Shown here piece by piece: positions 1-10,570 of a stretch of 64,000 nt of DNA. Made by a program: the position numbers and the translations under genes. Source of the DNA: Gnetum montanum (taxonomy: Eukaryota > Streptophyta > Gnetopsida > Gnetales > Gnetaceae); NCBI GenBank assembly GCA_015680685.1, contig MNCI01029492.1:188147-252146 (forward strand), written 5' to 3'. The stretch's first letter is position 1, and every line of letters begins with the position of its first letter. Under the pieces are notes generated by a model. It ran no database searches and was not told the DNA's origin. It saw only the letters and a list, made by a program, of their open reading frames with translations.

Positions 1-1
1 A

Positions 2-148
2 CACCCGGACAAATTCTCAGCCAACTGGGAAGGGCCTTACGTGGTCATCAAAGCATTCGATAATGGTGCATTCAAGCTAGCCGACATGGAAGGAAATGAG
101 TTTGCCAATCCGACAAATCATTTGTACCTAAAACCGTTCTATGTTTGA
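2..148 (+). CDS. C-terminal end of a Tat-lineage Ty3/gypsy polyprotein (partial, cut by window start)
   Basis: The frame is open from the window edge through 48 codons to TGA at 146-148. It reads N-W-E-G-P-Y-V-V, then G-A-F-K-L-A-D, then ends L-K-P-F-Y-V. This is the usual tail after the integrase core in Tat-lineage Ty3/gypsy elements, where NWEGPY...GA(Y/F)KL...L..(Y/F)Y closes the polyprotein. It would belong to the integrase that inserts the cDNA. No stop or frameshift is visible, and CpG is retained, so E0 is younger than the Athila-like elements that follow. Family assignment comes from motif recognition only; the catalytic core lies outside the window. Confidence 0.75.
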   Translation, partial: HPDKFSANWEGPYVVIKAFDNGAFKLADMEGNEFANPTNHLYLKPFYV

Positions 149-169
149 ACACAAGCCCAGGTACGTGTA

Positions 170-510
170 AGTCCTGGAATTACGACTATAAACTGATACC
201 ACAGCTCGTCCTAGAATCATGACGATAAATTGATACCACAGAATGGTCCTAGATCATGACTTGAAACTGATACCACAGTGTCTGCAATGACAATAAACTA
301 GCATCCGTCCGGCATGACAATAAACTGCCACCATCACAACCGTCAAGGTCCGTTAAGACTATAAACTAGCTAGCCTCTTCACAGTCCGCCAAGACTAAAA
401 ACTGGCCATGTGACGTCTGCCACGACACTAAACAGGCAATGTCCAGCGGGTTATGACATAAAAACTAACCCATGATAGTCTGCCAAGACTATAAACTGGC
501 AAGTTCACAT
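170..510 (+). repeat. Diverged tandem array, about ten 33-bp units (GACTATAAACTGG core)
   Basis: Cores resembling GACTATAAACTGGCA start near 184, 221, 258, 289, 316, 358, 393, 424, 455 and 487, so spacing is 27-42 bp with a mode of 31-37. The units are strongly diverged outside the core. The array begins only about 25 bp after the pol stop, as expected for tandem repeats in Tat 3' untranslated regions. Confidence 0.8.
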
Positions 511-1090
511 CTGGCACATCAATCCGCCGCCATGATCATCCATCAGCTTCACTACATCGCTTGCCATCAATCGCCCTTATCAGTACTGCTGTCATCTCCA
601 TACAGTGCCTGCCATCCTTCAGCACCTCTCTGCCATCAGCCGTCATGTAAGTCTAAACTCGTCTATTCGCTCACGGTTTTCTTGTCTCCTTGGTGTTACG
701 TTTGCAGGATGACACCCGGAAGTTTCGTACAAAGATGCACTTCGTCACAAGCAGTAAGATAAGACAATGTTCGCAGCATACCTGGCAAGACTAAATCAAA
801 CCATTCACTAGTACATCCCCGTTCATCGACAAAATTCCCTATCCATTCGCTAACACACTTTATCTCGGCGTCCCCTTGACACACCTGGTACATTTAAAAC
901 ATTGTACCACTTTAAAATAGCTGCAACATGCAACACAGCACCTACGCATGAGTACAAAGGCAAAGCAAATTTTTCCTCCAAAAAAAAAACGAGACCCCAG
1001 GCACTTCCCATATAAGCCCCAAGCAGGAAGGCAGTCATCTCAAAATTAAGTACTCATGTCCAAAATAGTCAAGAAACATCCTGTTGCATG

Positions 1091-1230
1091 GCTTTGGCTC
1101 CCCGCCAACAGGTTCCCCTGAACACTGAACATGAGCCCTGCTCTCCCAAAGAATGTAACACATCCCCTGTAGCTTTGGCTCCACCAACAGGTTCTCTTGC
1201 ACACTAACCAAGAGCCTTGTTCTGCCAAAG
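1091..1230 (+). repeat. Two-copy tandem duplication, about 81-bp period
   Basis: GCTTTGGCTCC...CCAACAGGTTC...CCAAAG occurs at 1091-1151 and again at 1172-1230 with scattered C/T differences. It lies in the E0 3' noncoding region. Confidence 0.75.
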
Positions 1231-1684
1231 GACATACCTCGCATGTCTAAACCCCGAGTCTGCTAAACAATGACTATTGACAAGGATCAGCATGCCGCAC
1301 ATCAGAGCATCCCCTTTCCCCTGATTAATCCCCTGGACTAGTCATCAATCCCCGCAATCTCCCTGACCTCCCAAATACAAAATCCCCCTTTCCCGATCCC
1401 TTGTACTACTGAACACGGTGCGATAACGTCTAGTCAGGTGGCAAAGGACAGCGTCTACATCAAGTTGCTTGTGGTGTTTTGCACTTCTTTGTCGACACTT
1501 CTCGGGTCTATTCCTCTAAGCATCAACAAAGAGGGGCCAATGAAACACCACAAAATTCCGAGCTCTATACTTCCCCAGCAAAAAGCCAGTTCCTAGGACC
1601 CACAGACAACCATGGCTACAGTTGGCATCACACATTGCAACTTTGGAGGTCAAAAAGCTTCATTTTCACTAAGTATGCGGCGCC

Positions 1685-2125
1685 AGCGTATACGCCTGAC
1701 GTCTACGCTCAAGTACATCCCCAGCGTAGACGCTCGAACCCACAGCGTATGCACCCGCCAACGTAGACGCTTGAATTCCTAGCGTATACGCCCAGCGTAG
1801 ACATCCAACTAGCACGCCCGGTGTATGCACTTCACCTGTACGCTCGGCGGGTACGGAAAATGTTTACGCCCGGCACGGAATCTCCAAAGGCAGGATGAAG
1901 ACAACACCAAAGAGCAAGGATTGAAGCAAGTGGACATCCTTCGGCGTATACACCCAGCATCCTTCAGCGCATACGCCCAGCACAGCATCTCCACTAAGTT
2001 CACACACGCCCAGCACACCCAGCATATACGCCCAGGGTATACACCGATCTGATGCAGCGTATATGCCCAGCATATACGCCCAACAGATGTAACATTTTGT
2101 ACATTTGTAAAGTGTATGCACCCGG
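1685..2125 (+). repeat. U3 array of GCGTATACGC-type palindromes
   Basis: About 15 variants of the 10-bp perfect palindrome GCGTATACGC (forms such as CAGCGTATACGCC, GCGTAGACGC, GCATATACGC, GTGTATGCAC) lie directly upstream of the TATA box at 2172. Spacing is irregular, 15-40 bp. The position suits an enhancer or a binding array for a dimeric factor. No factor is identifiable from sequence. Confidence 0.8.
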
Positions 2126-2171
2126 TCAACGTGCCACGTGTCGCCTAACCTGAGTTTAGCGTAACAACCTG

Positions 2172-2179
2172 TATATAAA
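2172..2179 (+). promoter_or_regulatory. TATA box of E0 LTR
   Basis: TATATAAA followed by CCCCCA, at the downstream edge of the palindrome array. This is the U3/R arrangement expected of an LTR promoter. Confidence 0.7.
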
Positions 2180-2787
2180 CCCCCATTTTCCACTTCACCA
2201 AAGTCGGTTGGCAAAATCCCGGAGCATACCAGAGAACATTTACGCTGCGCACAAGAGCTGAAACCCTCTTACGCTGGAGAGCCCTGTACGCCGTACACAT
2301 AGTCTCTACGCTCCGCCTGCCTTGCGAACCAGCCGAGTCATTCCTGCATACGCCGGGGCTTTTCGTCCGCCTTGTGTTCCCTCACGACTGCGTTAGACCT
2401 ATGCACTGTACTTTGACTCTGTAATACCATTGTTTACATTTGCTGCATAAGATTGTTTATAGTTTTACGTCAACTTGGCGCACGCATTCTGTTTAAGCCC
2501 GTTTACGTTCACGCTCTGTTCGCATCTGTTTTACGTCGTTCACGCTTTGTTTACGCTCGCTACATCATTTACGCATAACCCAGCGTATAGCACTTTGCGT
2601 ACGCGTGGGGAAATCCTTGTCTGATCCGCATGCGGACCACCCAAGGTACTCTACCTTCGTGCATTCTAGCTTACCCTCAGGCTAAGGCAAGGTCTTCTGT
2701 GCTCGTCCTGTGATCCCATGGCCTCTGTTTCCTTTCAGCCAGAGACCAACGATTTCAGGTGGTACAAGATGTATTGGCCTTTCAGCC

Positions 2788-3347
2788 AAAATAAATGCAT
2801 TGAATATTTTGACTTGTGAGTTATTTTAAGGTTCTCAATCCACGATGGGTTGTCAATGCTTGGCTTTAAGTCGATATGAAAAGAGAAAGAAATGGTTTAA
2901 CATTAAAAGGAAGAAGAGTTAGGTTCATAGCCATATGTAAGAGTAAATAAGTTTTTTCTTCAAATTTTGGGTTTCTCAAAGACTATTGGCAAAAAAGACC
3001 CCATTTTATTGAGACAAAGTTAAGATAATAATTATGTTTTCTTCCTCAGTGTTCTCAACAATTACACAATATCCATGTCTAATTTCTACCTTGTCAAATA
3101 TCATTTTGTCCTCATAGGCCTTTAAACCTTGCCCTAAGAATTCCTTGTCAATGAGCTGGTCAAGCTTTTAATGGTTGGCTTAACTAGCCCCTTCATCTTA
3201 AGTTTGGTTGCAAGGTATGAAGAAATAAAAAAAATCAAGGAATAAAAACTTTACCTCAATCACAAGTCAATATCATTCAATTTATGTGAATGTCATTGAT
3301 GAGAATGATAATAATTAAAGAAATAAAATAAATAATGCATTGTTTAG
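2788..3347 (+). repeat. Dispersed repeat, copy 1 (recurs at 55211-56663)
   Basis: This segment matches 55211-55303 joined to 56363-56663, same orientation, including AAATAAATGCA, AAGTCGATATGA and AAAGAAATAAAATAAATAA. Copy 1 has about 200 bp (around 3010-3208) that copy 2 lacks. In both copies the similarity runs into an Athila-like LTR start (TGATGAAGC). No coding frame is seen. It is either a segmental duplication of a locus holding an LTR element, or a repeat in its own right. Confidence 0.75.
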
Positions 3348-4190
3348 TGATGAAGCATCATATATACAAACGGGCATACATCGATATAGATGTGTTGACA
3401 CTAACGTAGGTGAAGCTTAGATAAATATGTATACAAATTGCATCTATGGCACCTTAAATCTATAGTGTAGCTAAGCTTTTGCAGTTTGATTTCTCTAAAG
3501 TTAGAATATTTTCCTCTGAGTGCCCATAGTGTGAATTCAAGAGATTGTACATATATTTATTTGAGTGTAATGTACATGAATGCATTGGTGTAACCGACAA
3601 TAAAGACAAGATTTTTGATATTCATTGTAGCACTTGGATTAGTTTAATCTCTCTTATTTGCATTCTACTTTTAATGCAATTTACTTTCTTAAGTCATAAT
3701 TAATTTATGCACTTAATTATAAATTCATAAATACAACCACTTCGAACATGACATGTTACACTTGGTAATCTCAATAGCAGTCATTTGGTAACACCTAGTA
3801 ATAGTTGTTTGGTAACCCAATAGTGTAATATGAGTTTAGGATGTGTACAATAAATGGGAATGACTACTTATGTTAGGAGAGTTAGTCATTAGAATAACTA
3901 AGTAGTTAAAAAGTTAAATATTAAATATTCATTTATGCACCTAGCTCTTAGGATAAAAAAAATATATGTAAAACACTTACAAAAATAAACATCATAAGCT
4001 TTAACTTACATTTAATCATATGTATCGGAAACACAAGTATGAGTTAGGAAAACAATGATCATATAATCTCTTGACTCACTCTCTAGAACTATGAGCAAAC
4101 TTAGGAACTAAGTCTATGGAATTTGATTGGATCATTAGTGCATGTTTGTGATTTGTATGGTTGGACATAGAATATACTTGCTACCTATCA
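3348..4190 (+). mobile_element. E1 5' LTR
   Basis: It begins TGATGAAGCATCAT and ends CTACCTATCA, with the decayed primer site next to it. R/U5 (from about 3515, 'CCCATAGTGTGAATTC', with an AATAAAG signal near 3598) is alignable to the other LTRs of this family at 13508, 18934, 27045, 30336, 35880, 45693 and 56730. The TATA box is decayed. U3 carries ACATCGATATAGATGTGTT, the 'type III' U3 motif also seen in E2. Confidence 0.8.
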
Positions 4191-4191
4191 T

Positions 4192-4209
4192 TGACATCAT
4201 TATTGGAAT
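4192..4209 (+). other. E1 primer-binding site (tRNA-Asp type, decayed)
   Basis: TGACATCATTATTGGAAT lies next to the LTR end. It aligns with the better preserved site of E2 (14249) and differs from the tRNA-Asp complement mainly by C-to-T and G-to-A changes. Confidence 0.6.
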
Positions 4210-4363
4210 TTTACTTTAGCTAAGTGCACTAAGTAGGAAAAGACTATGAAGTTACACAAAAATGTTGTAAAAATCACATAATGAACCACTATCATCCATT
4301 AGGAGAACAATTAAAGAAATATTAAAATACCAAAAAGTATAGTGTTTTAAATTTATAACTAAT

Positions 4364-6300
4364 ATGGCTTCTTCTAACATGGATGAATCTTCACCACATA
4401 TTGGCGGATCCAATTAATAATGGGGAGCATCAAAGCAGGCCCAATAACTGGGGGTTATCTATTCTCATCCAAATCTTTATAATCCAAGTTTTACCTTCAT
4501 CCTGCATCAAGATGAACAAATGCACTAGAGGAACATGAAAGGTAACATATTGTTGCCTTTAGATCGATTTGTTTCCACCATGTTATTGAACAATCTCATT
4601 AGGCTAGACATTGCTGCACTTAACTTAGAATATGAAGTTCAAGACTACACCTACAGGGACTATCAACCCACTGATGCCCAGCAAAAGAAAGATTGACACA
4701 TGGAAGTGCAATATGAGGCTTCTAAGGGAAAGAGGACTCCAACCCAATTATTCTTGCAATAGCACATAGAGGACAAGGATTTCTTTCTTGGCCACTCCCA
4801 ATACACAAATTTCTTCCTTTTTATGATGAGGAGACCCTTAACCAAAGGGTACAATCAACTCTGGAGAACCTTAATGATGGAAAAACTAGGTCTTATGACC
4901 GAGGGACCTCAAGAGACAAGAATTCTAGTCAATCATCTAAGGGCAAGGATAATGATCAAAAGAAAGATAAAGAAAAGCACAAAAATCGACGAAGGGATCG
5001 AAGGAGAGGAATTAGCAAGCATCATTTTCTTGGTTCTCCTTTTTTACCCTCATCATCCTCTTTATCTTCATCCTCAAACTCTAACAGGAGAAACAAAAGC
5101 CAAGACAAAAGTAGTAGAGACCAGGATGGCGATGAACAATGGAATACAGATGAATGCAAATCTTTTCAAGATGATCAAGATTAGGGACAAGGACAACCAC
5201 AAAGGGGAAAGGAGCATCATAGAGATTGAAGACATAGTAGAACTCATCATAGAAATCATGACCATGAAAGAGGCCACTATGACCATCATCACTATAATGA
5301 GCCTCTGCCAGCTACCCAAAACATGCTTGACATTTTAGAGAAAGTAAAAATTCCAATAAGGCATTAAAAAGATAGTAGGATTAAGAGGTTGGATATGAAT
5401 AATATCCTTAGATTTGAAGGGGGACATAATTCAAATCCACAAAATCATCTCCAAGCCTTTCATGATACCTATGCCTTGAAAAATATAGAGAATGAATGAT
5501 AGAAACTAAGATTATTTCTAAGGACACTTACTAAGAAAGCAAAAATCTAGTACCGATCCTTAGAACCAAAATCCATTCACCAATGGACTATTATTTTAGA
5601 GTTCTTCAATAACAAATACCAAATGAACTCAAGAGTGTCTAGCGTGAGGAAGTAGATCCAAGGATGGAGACAAGGGAAGCATGAATTCTTGGATGTTGCT
5701 TTGGGCATGTACTACTTTTTATTGCATTAATGCCCAAGCCATGGGTACTTCCAATAGGAAAAACTTCACCATATTGTAGATGGGCTCAGAAATGAGACTA
5801 GGAAAACCCTTGGGGTTTATGCCTAAGGAGGACTTTTTAAGATGTAGGTCCATCAAGTACAAAGGCTGATAAAATAGGTGGCTAAAGAAGAAGAGTTGAA
5901 AAAAGTGTGAAAGTACATAAGATTATAATAAGAAAAACCTTGCCAATGCAAAAATTTGTTACTAAAATATTGGCTAGGGTAGACAAAATGTGGGACTCCT
6001 TGGATGAGAAGTTCCAAATTACTCTAAAAATTGTAGAGGAATGGAAAGATTAATGGAGTAGTGTCAAAAAAGAGGTTGCAGGTTCTAAAATAGGTTGTAG
6101 GTAAAGCTACAGCCATTAAAGAGGTTGCAAGTTCTAAAATAGATGATGACGGCTATGAGATTTGCCAATATGAACATCCTAATAGATTTTGCCTAGTGTT
6201 ATCACATTTGCAAGAGTCTCTAATGTATGTATTGAATCCCAAGATTGCAAAACGGCAAGCACCCAGGCAATTGCCTTACCAAAAAAAAAACTATAGGTAG
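4364..6300 (+). pseudogene. E1 gag (degenerate)
   Basis: The ATG at 4364 starts M-A-S-S-N-M-D-E-S-S, equivalent to the E2 gag start. Next comes a charged, His-rich stretch (about 5200-5310, with H-H-R-N-H-D-H and Y-D-H-H-H). The retrotransposon gag core at 5395-5800 has N-N-I-L-R-F-E-G-G-H and N-H-L-Q-A-F-H-D-T-Y-A-L, and later H-I-V-D-G-L-R-N. A noncanonical zinc-knuckle-like motif lies at 6154-6192. The protein would form the capsid and bind RNA. Numerous in-frame stops are present. The long open frame at 4823-5338 is an out-of-frame shadow of the His-rich part. Confidence 0.75.
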
Positions 6301-6834
6301 CAGTTACACCAAGCAACATATTATCCAATTGGAGCATCTCCTTAGCCTCAAGAGTAGTATCAATAGTGGCAACACCCATAGCCACCACTATGCCAATAGT
6401 ATCTCTACAAATAGCTAGATCCTTATAGATATTACGTTCAACAACCTGTATCACCTTGTGATTCATCGAATCATGCTTTCTTCTCTTACCACTACTACCC
6501 TCCAAAATATTATAGAGCACCTTCTCCAAGGTGGGTGGGGAGGGGGGGTGGGCTCCTTTTTCCTTTCATCCTCCACAAAATCTATCAAATCCTACACCAC
6601 AAACAACTACATCCTTGCCACCTGCTCCATCCATGCAAGGTGAAATTCCACCACATCCATAGTAGAGGAACATTGTGAGGATGGTAAATTTATAGCTAGA
6701 TATCCACATAGTGGTTATGAACTAAAGCCTCGTAAGATACTATTTTTGAGAACCAATAGCCCCACAAAACCCTTGCAAGCAACCATGGCTATTAACCCTA
6801 CCATATCTACCTCTAAAAGTATAATTGAGTCACT

Positions 6835-9800
6835 TTCAAATCAAAAGATGTCCAATGTCTATATCGTTATGTTGACCCATGTGGTTATGAATTGGATAAA
6901 GGTTGGTCACCTTCCTAGGAAATGATTTGATCTTGGGATTCATCTTACAAATTACAAGGAAGGAACCATGTAAAGCTCTCTTGGATTTAGGATCTAGGGT
7001 GAACTTAATCTCCTAAGAAATGTATTAGACCTGGAACTTGCCTCATCTGAAGAAGAGAAATATCAAACTTGACTTGGCAAATAAGTCCATCATTATTCCT
7101 CTAGGGCTAGTGGAGGATATTGTGACCACCGTCTATGGGTGGTCTTATCTTGTGGATTTCCTTGTGATTCATATGAAAAATTGGAAGGGGAACTTCCGTA
7201 TCATAATGAAAAGTTCATGGCTAAGTATGATTGATGCCAAGATGGGGATCTAAGACCTTTTCTTAGAAATCTCCAAGGAAATGAATTTGGAAAGGTAGAG
7301 ACGAAGAGGACTCCATGCATTGCATATAGTGACACAAGATGTCATTGCATGTAGAAACTATGAATGATTAAAGATATATCAATCCAAAAATGTAGTTAGT
7401 GTTTTGATACAACAGTTATTCAAAAGTACCTATATATATAGTAGCCACAAAGCAAGAAGGTACCTAGTGGTTGATAACAAATCATCAAGATGAGTCCATA
7501 ATGTGCATGAAACCATTAAAGAGCCTTACTAGTGCCTATATTGAAAACATGAATGATATGGAGCAAATTCATCATCAACTCTCCCAGACACAAAATGAAA
7601 TGAATCAGGGGAAGTTGGAGATCCTTGATGAATTTAAGTAAGAGCTGCTTGAACTAAAACCTTTACCATGAACTATGGAATATGCTTTTCCTAATAATGA
7701 CAAGCTAGTAATCATCAATATCAAACTTGCTCCAACACAGAAAATATGAGCTGTTAAAGGTGATGAACAAATGGCCAACAACTTTTTCTTAGTTATATCA
7801 TGAACTTACAATAATAGATCCATGGATATGCTAACATCGCATCTATATAGACTCCTCCATCAAGCTAAAGAGGCAATCGTAGAAAAGGTTATATTCCAAA
7901 CTGAAGCAATTTTTCAAGGATGAGATTGAAAAACTCCTTAAGGTCAGGTTTATCTATCTAGTTGCAAATAGTGAATGGGTTAGCCCACTTTTTACTGTAT
8001 CGATGAAAGGAGGAAAATTGAGAGTCTGCATAGACTTTCATCTATTGAACATGAAAACCTTCAAGGATCATTTTCCATTGCCATTTTTTGATCAAGTGTT
8101 GGAAATCATAACAACACATTTCTATTATAGTTTTCTAGATTATCATAGCAGATATAACCAAATCTAGATTGTACCTAAGGACAAGGCCAAAACCACAATC
8201 ACAGGTCCTTGAAGGACTTTTGCATATAGAAAGATGCCTTTTGATCTATGTAATGCTCTTGCTACCTCTCAATGCTTGGTTCTCAACATCTTCCAATAGT
8301 AAATTGATATCGAGGTAGGGATCTTTATGGATGACTTCTCTACCTATGGTACCATATTTTAGCAAGCCTTGAATTGTCTAAAGAAAGTGCTTCAATTATG
8401 TGTAGAAATTGACTTAAAGCTCAAATCACTGAAAAGCCATTTAATGGTCCAAGAAGGCATTTTGTTGGGACATAGAATTTTAAGTAAAGGGACTGAGGTG
8501 GACTTGAAAAAAGTATGGGTCATCCAAGGAATTACTAGGTAGCCTGAAATGGTGAAAGATGTATGGTCATTCCTTAGCCATACTGGTTATTACTGGTGCC
8601 TCATTGAGAACTTCTTAAAAATTACCAAGTGGTTAGTTGAGCTAACTAAGAAGCATGCATCCTTCAACTGGACCAAGAAATGTGAGCTAGCATTTTAGAA
8701 ATTAAAGAAGAAGCTTATGAAAACTCCAATTCTACATGCACTTGATTGGTCCAAACCTTTCCACATCATGATAGACTCATCCAATTATGCTTTAGAAGTC
8801 ATGCTTATATAATTGGACAATCAAAAACATCTTTACTACATCCATTGTGCAAGTAGAAGCATTGTGGAGGAATAATTAAACTACACCATCATGAAGAAGG
8901 AGCTTGTGGTGGTGGTGTATGCCTTAGGAAAATTTAGTCTCTAGGTGCTTTGATATCAAGTTTTTGTGCACACAAACCATAGTGCCATCCAATTCCTCAT
9001 GAACAAGCCAATGGTGAACCTTTATGCCATATGGTGGTTAATAATCCTACAGGAGTTCAACCTCATCATGGTGGATAGAAAGGGAACCAATAATGTGGTT
9101 GTCAACCACTAGTCTTGGTTATGATGGGAAAACAAAGAGGATGAAGGATCTTTATCTAATAAATTTCTAGATGAACTCCTCTTTGCAAAAGTTGTTGAAG
9201 TGAAAAATTCCAAGGATTCTAACTAGAGCAAGAAATTCCTCTTATCTCTACTCACTCATGAGATCCTATAAGAATGGGACAACAAGAAGAAATAATAGTT
9301 TCTTCATCAAGCTAAACACTACAAGGAAATTCAAGGCAACCTTTACAAGGTTTCTGCTAATGGCTTAGTATGATGGTGTGTACTTGATGCTAATCAACTA
9401 TGAATCCTTTAGGATGGTCATGAAGGCCCTTATGGGGGCCATTATCCAAGGAAGAGAATGACCATAAAAATCCTTGTGGTAGGATATTACTAGCCAATAA
9501 TCTTCAAGGATGTTCATTAGTTCTCTCATTTGTGCGAATGTTGCTAATGAGATGAGGGGATGGCTGTATAGATGGAATGATCCCAATAATGGATTCAACC
9601 ACTAGAGCCTTTCAATCTTTAGGGCATTGACTTCATGGCGCCAATCAACCTCTTGTCCAAGGAAAGACATACATCATTGTAGTAGTTGACTACTATACTA
9701 AATGGGCTGAAGTTGCCGCCATTACTAATTGTTCATCCTCTATGGTGACACAATTTGGATAACAACATGTGGTAAATAGGTTTGGTTTGTGAAGGACTCT

Positions 9801-10570
9801 TATTTTTGTCAACCAAACTCATTTCACAGGTGTTACCTTTCAAAAATTAATGCAATGCTTAGGGGTAGAGCATAAATTAACAACTCCACATCCCCCCCAA
9901 GCCAATGGCCAACCAAATTCACCAATAGGGAAATAACCAAAATAATAACTTGCATAGTTAGTAAATATAGGAAAAATTATAGCACAAAACTCAACGATGC
10001 TTTATGGGCCTTTCAATCCACTTGGAAACTTCCTATTGGCTATTCCTCTTATGAGTTAGTATATGGAAAATTACCAACTCTCCCAATTCAAATAGAGCTC
10101 CATACACTTTCAATGGCTTCTGAACTTAACCTTAACTTAAGTCTAGCACAAAATGAATGTTTAATGGTATTGAATATACTAGATGAAAACCAATAAGTAG
10201 TCCTATCCATGAATAAGGTGCATAAGGCACACACCAAACAACACCATGACTTACGCATAAGGAAAGTTAAATTCCAACCAAGTGATAAGGTTTTTTATTG
10301 GAATCCCATGCATGTACCATAATGCACAACATTTCAAACACTATGGAAAGGACCTTATATTATTGATGCAACTTTTCCTTTTGGGGCCATGACGATTTAC
10401 AACCCTTCTAGCCCAAAAAAATGGTTGCTAGTTGACATTTAGTAAGTGAAACCTTTCTTAAAACCAAGATAACTAGTAACATGAACACCTCAACCAATAT
10501 ATAAGTATGTTTTATCTTTTGGATCTCCATCTTCTAACTCAATCATGGGGGAGATGACCACCCATGTTAA
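6835..10570 (+). pseudogene. E1 pol: protease, reverse transcriptase, RNase H, integrase (degenerate)
   Basis: Protease has A-L-L-D-L-G (D-L-G at 6984-6992), followed by the W-S-Y-L-V-D-F block. RT spans about 7900-8640: F-P-L-P-F-F-D-Q-V, Y-S-F-L-D-Y, then F-M-D-D at 8324-8335. RNase H is about 8740-9110 (D-S-S-N-Y-A, K-K-E-L). Integrase is about 9390-10050 (V-V-D-Y-Y-T-K-W-A, then T-H-F-T-G, then L-M-Q-C-L-G-V-E-H). The frame ends L-N-H-G-G-D-D-H-P-C and TAA at 10568-10570. Stops include TAG at 8166-8168 where the family has Gln and TGA at 8211-8213 where it has Trp. Domain order PR-RT-RH-INT is that of Ty3/gypsy. Confidence 0.85.

Larger units (their letters stand above)
149..1540 (+). other. 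E0 3' noncoding region between pol and LTR
   Basis: About 1.4 kb with no convincing coding frame separates the pol stop from the LTR. It holds a diverged 33-bp array (170-510), a C-rich stretch, and a two-copy 81-bp duplication (1091-1230). Long, fast-evolving 3' untranslated regions rich in tandem repeats are known for Tat-lineage elements. The small open frames inside lack any domain and overlap the repeats. Confidence 0.6.
1541..2784 (+). mobile_element. E0 3' LTR (Tat lineage), about 1.24 kb
   Basis: The proposed left end is TGAAACACC, just after a purine-rich tract (AAGAGGGGCCAA, 1529-1540). The proposed right end is CCTTTCA. TGAAA and TTTCA form a perfect 5-bp terminal inverted repeat. 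The right end is supported because sequence shared with 55211 begins at 2788, so 2785-2787 is the edge of foreign DNA. Inside are a palindrome array (1685-2125), a TATA box (2172) and a pyrimidine-rich R/U5. The exact left end is the weaker call, because the tract before it is not purely purine. The second LTR is outside the window. Confidence 0.55.

Noticed and set aside
472-1244. Several short frames near the start
   Set aside because: They fall in the 3' noncoding repeats of E0 and have no recognisable domain.
4823-5338. 171-codon open frame
   Set aside because: Out of frame with gag; Ile/Met-rich because His/Asp codons of gag are read in another phase.
10541-10557. Second (central) polypurine tract after pol
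   Set aside because: The purine run encodes the conserved C-terminal H-G-G-D of the polyprotein in several elements, so coding explains it; kept only as a question in the findings.
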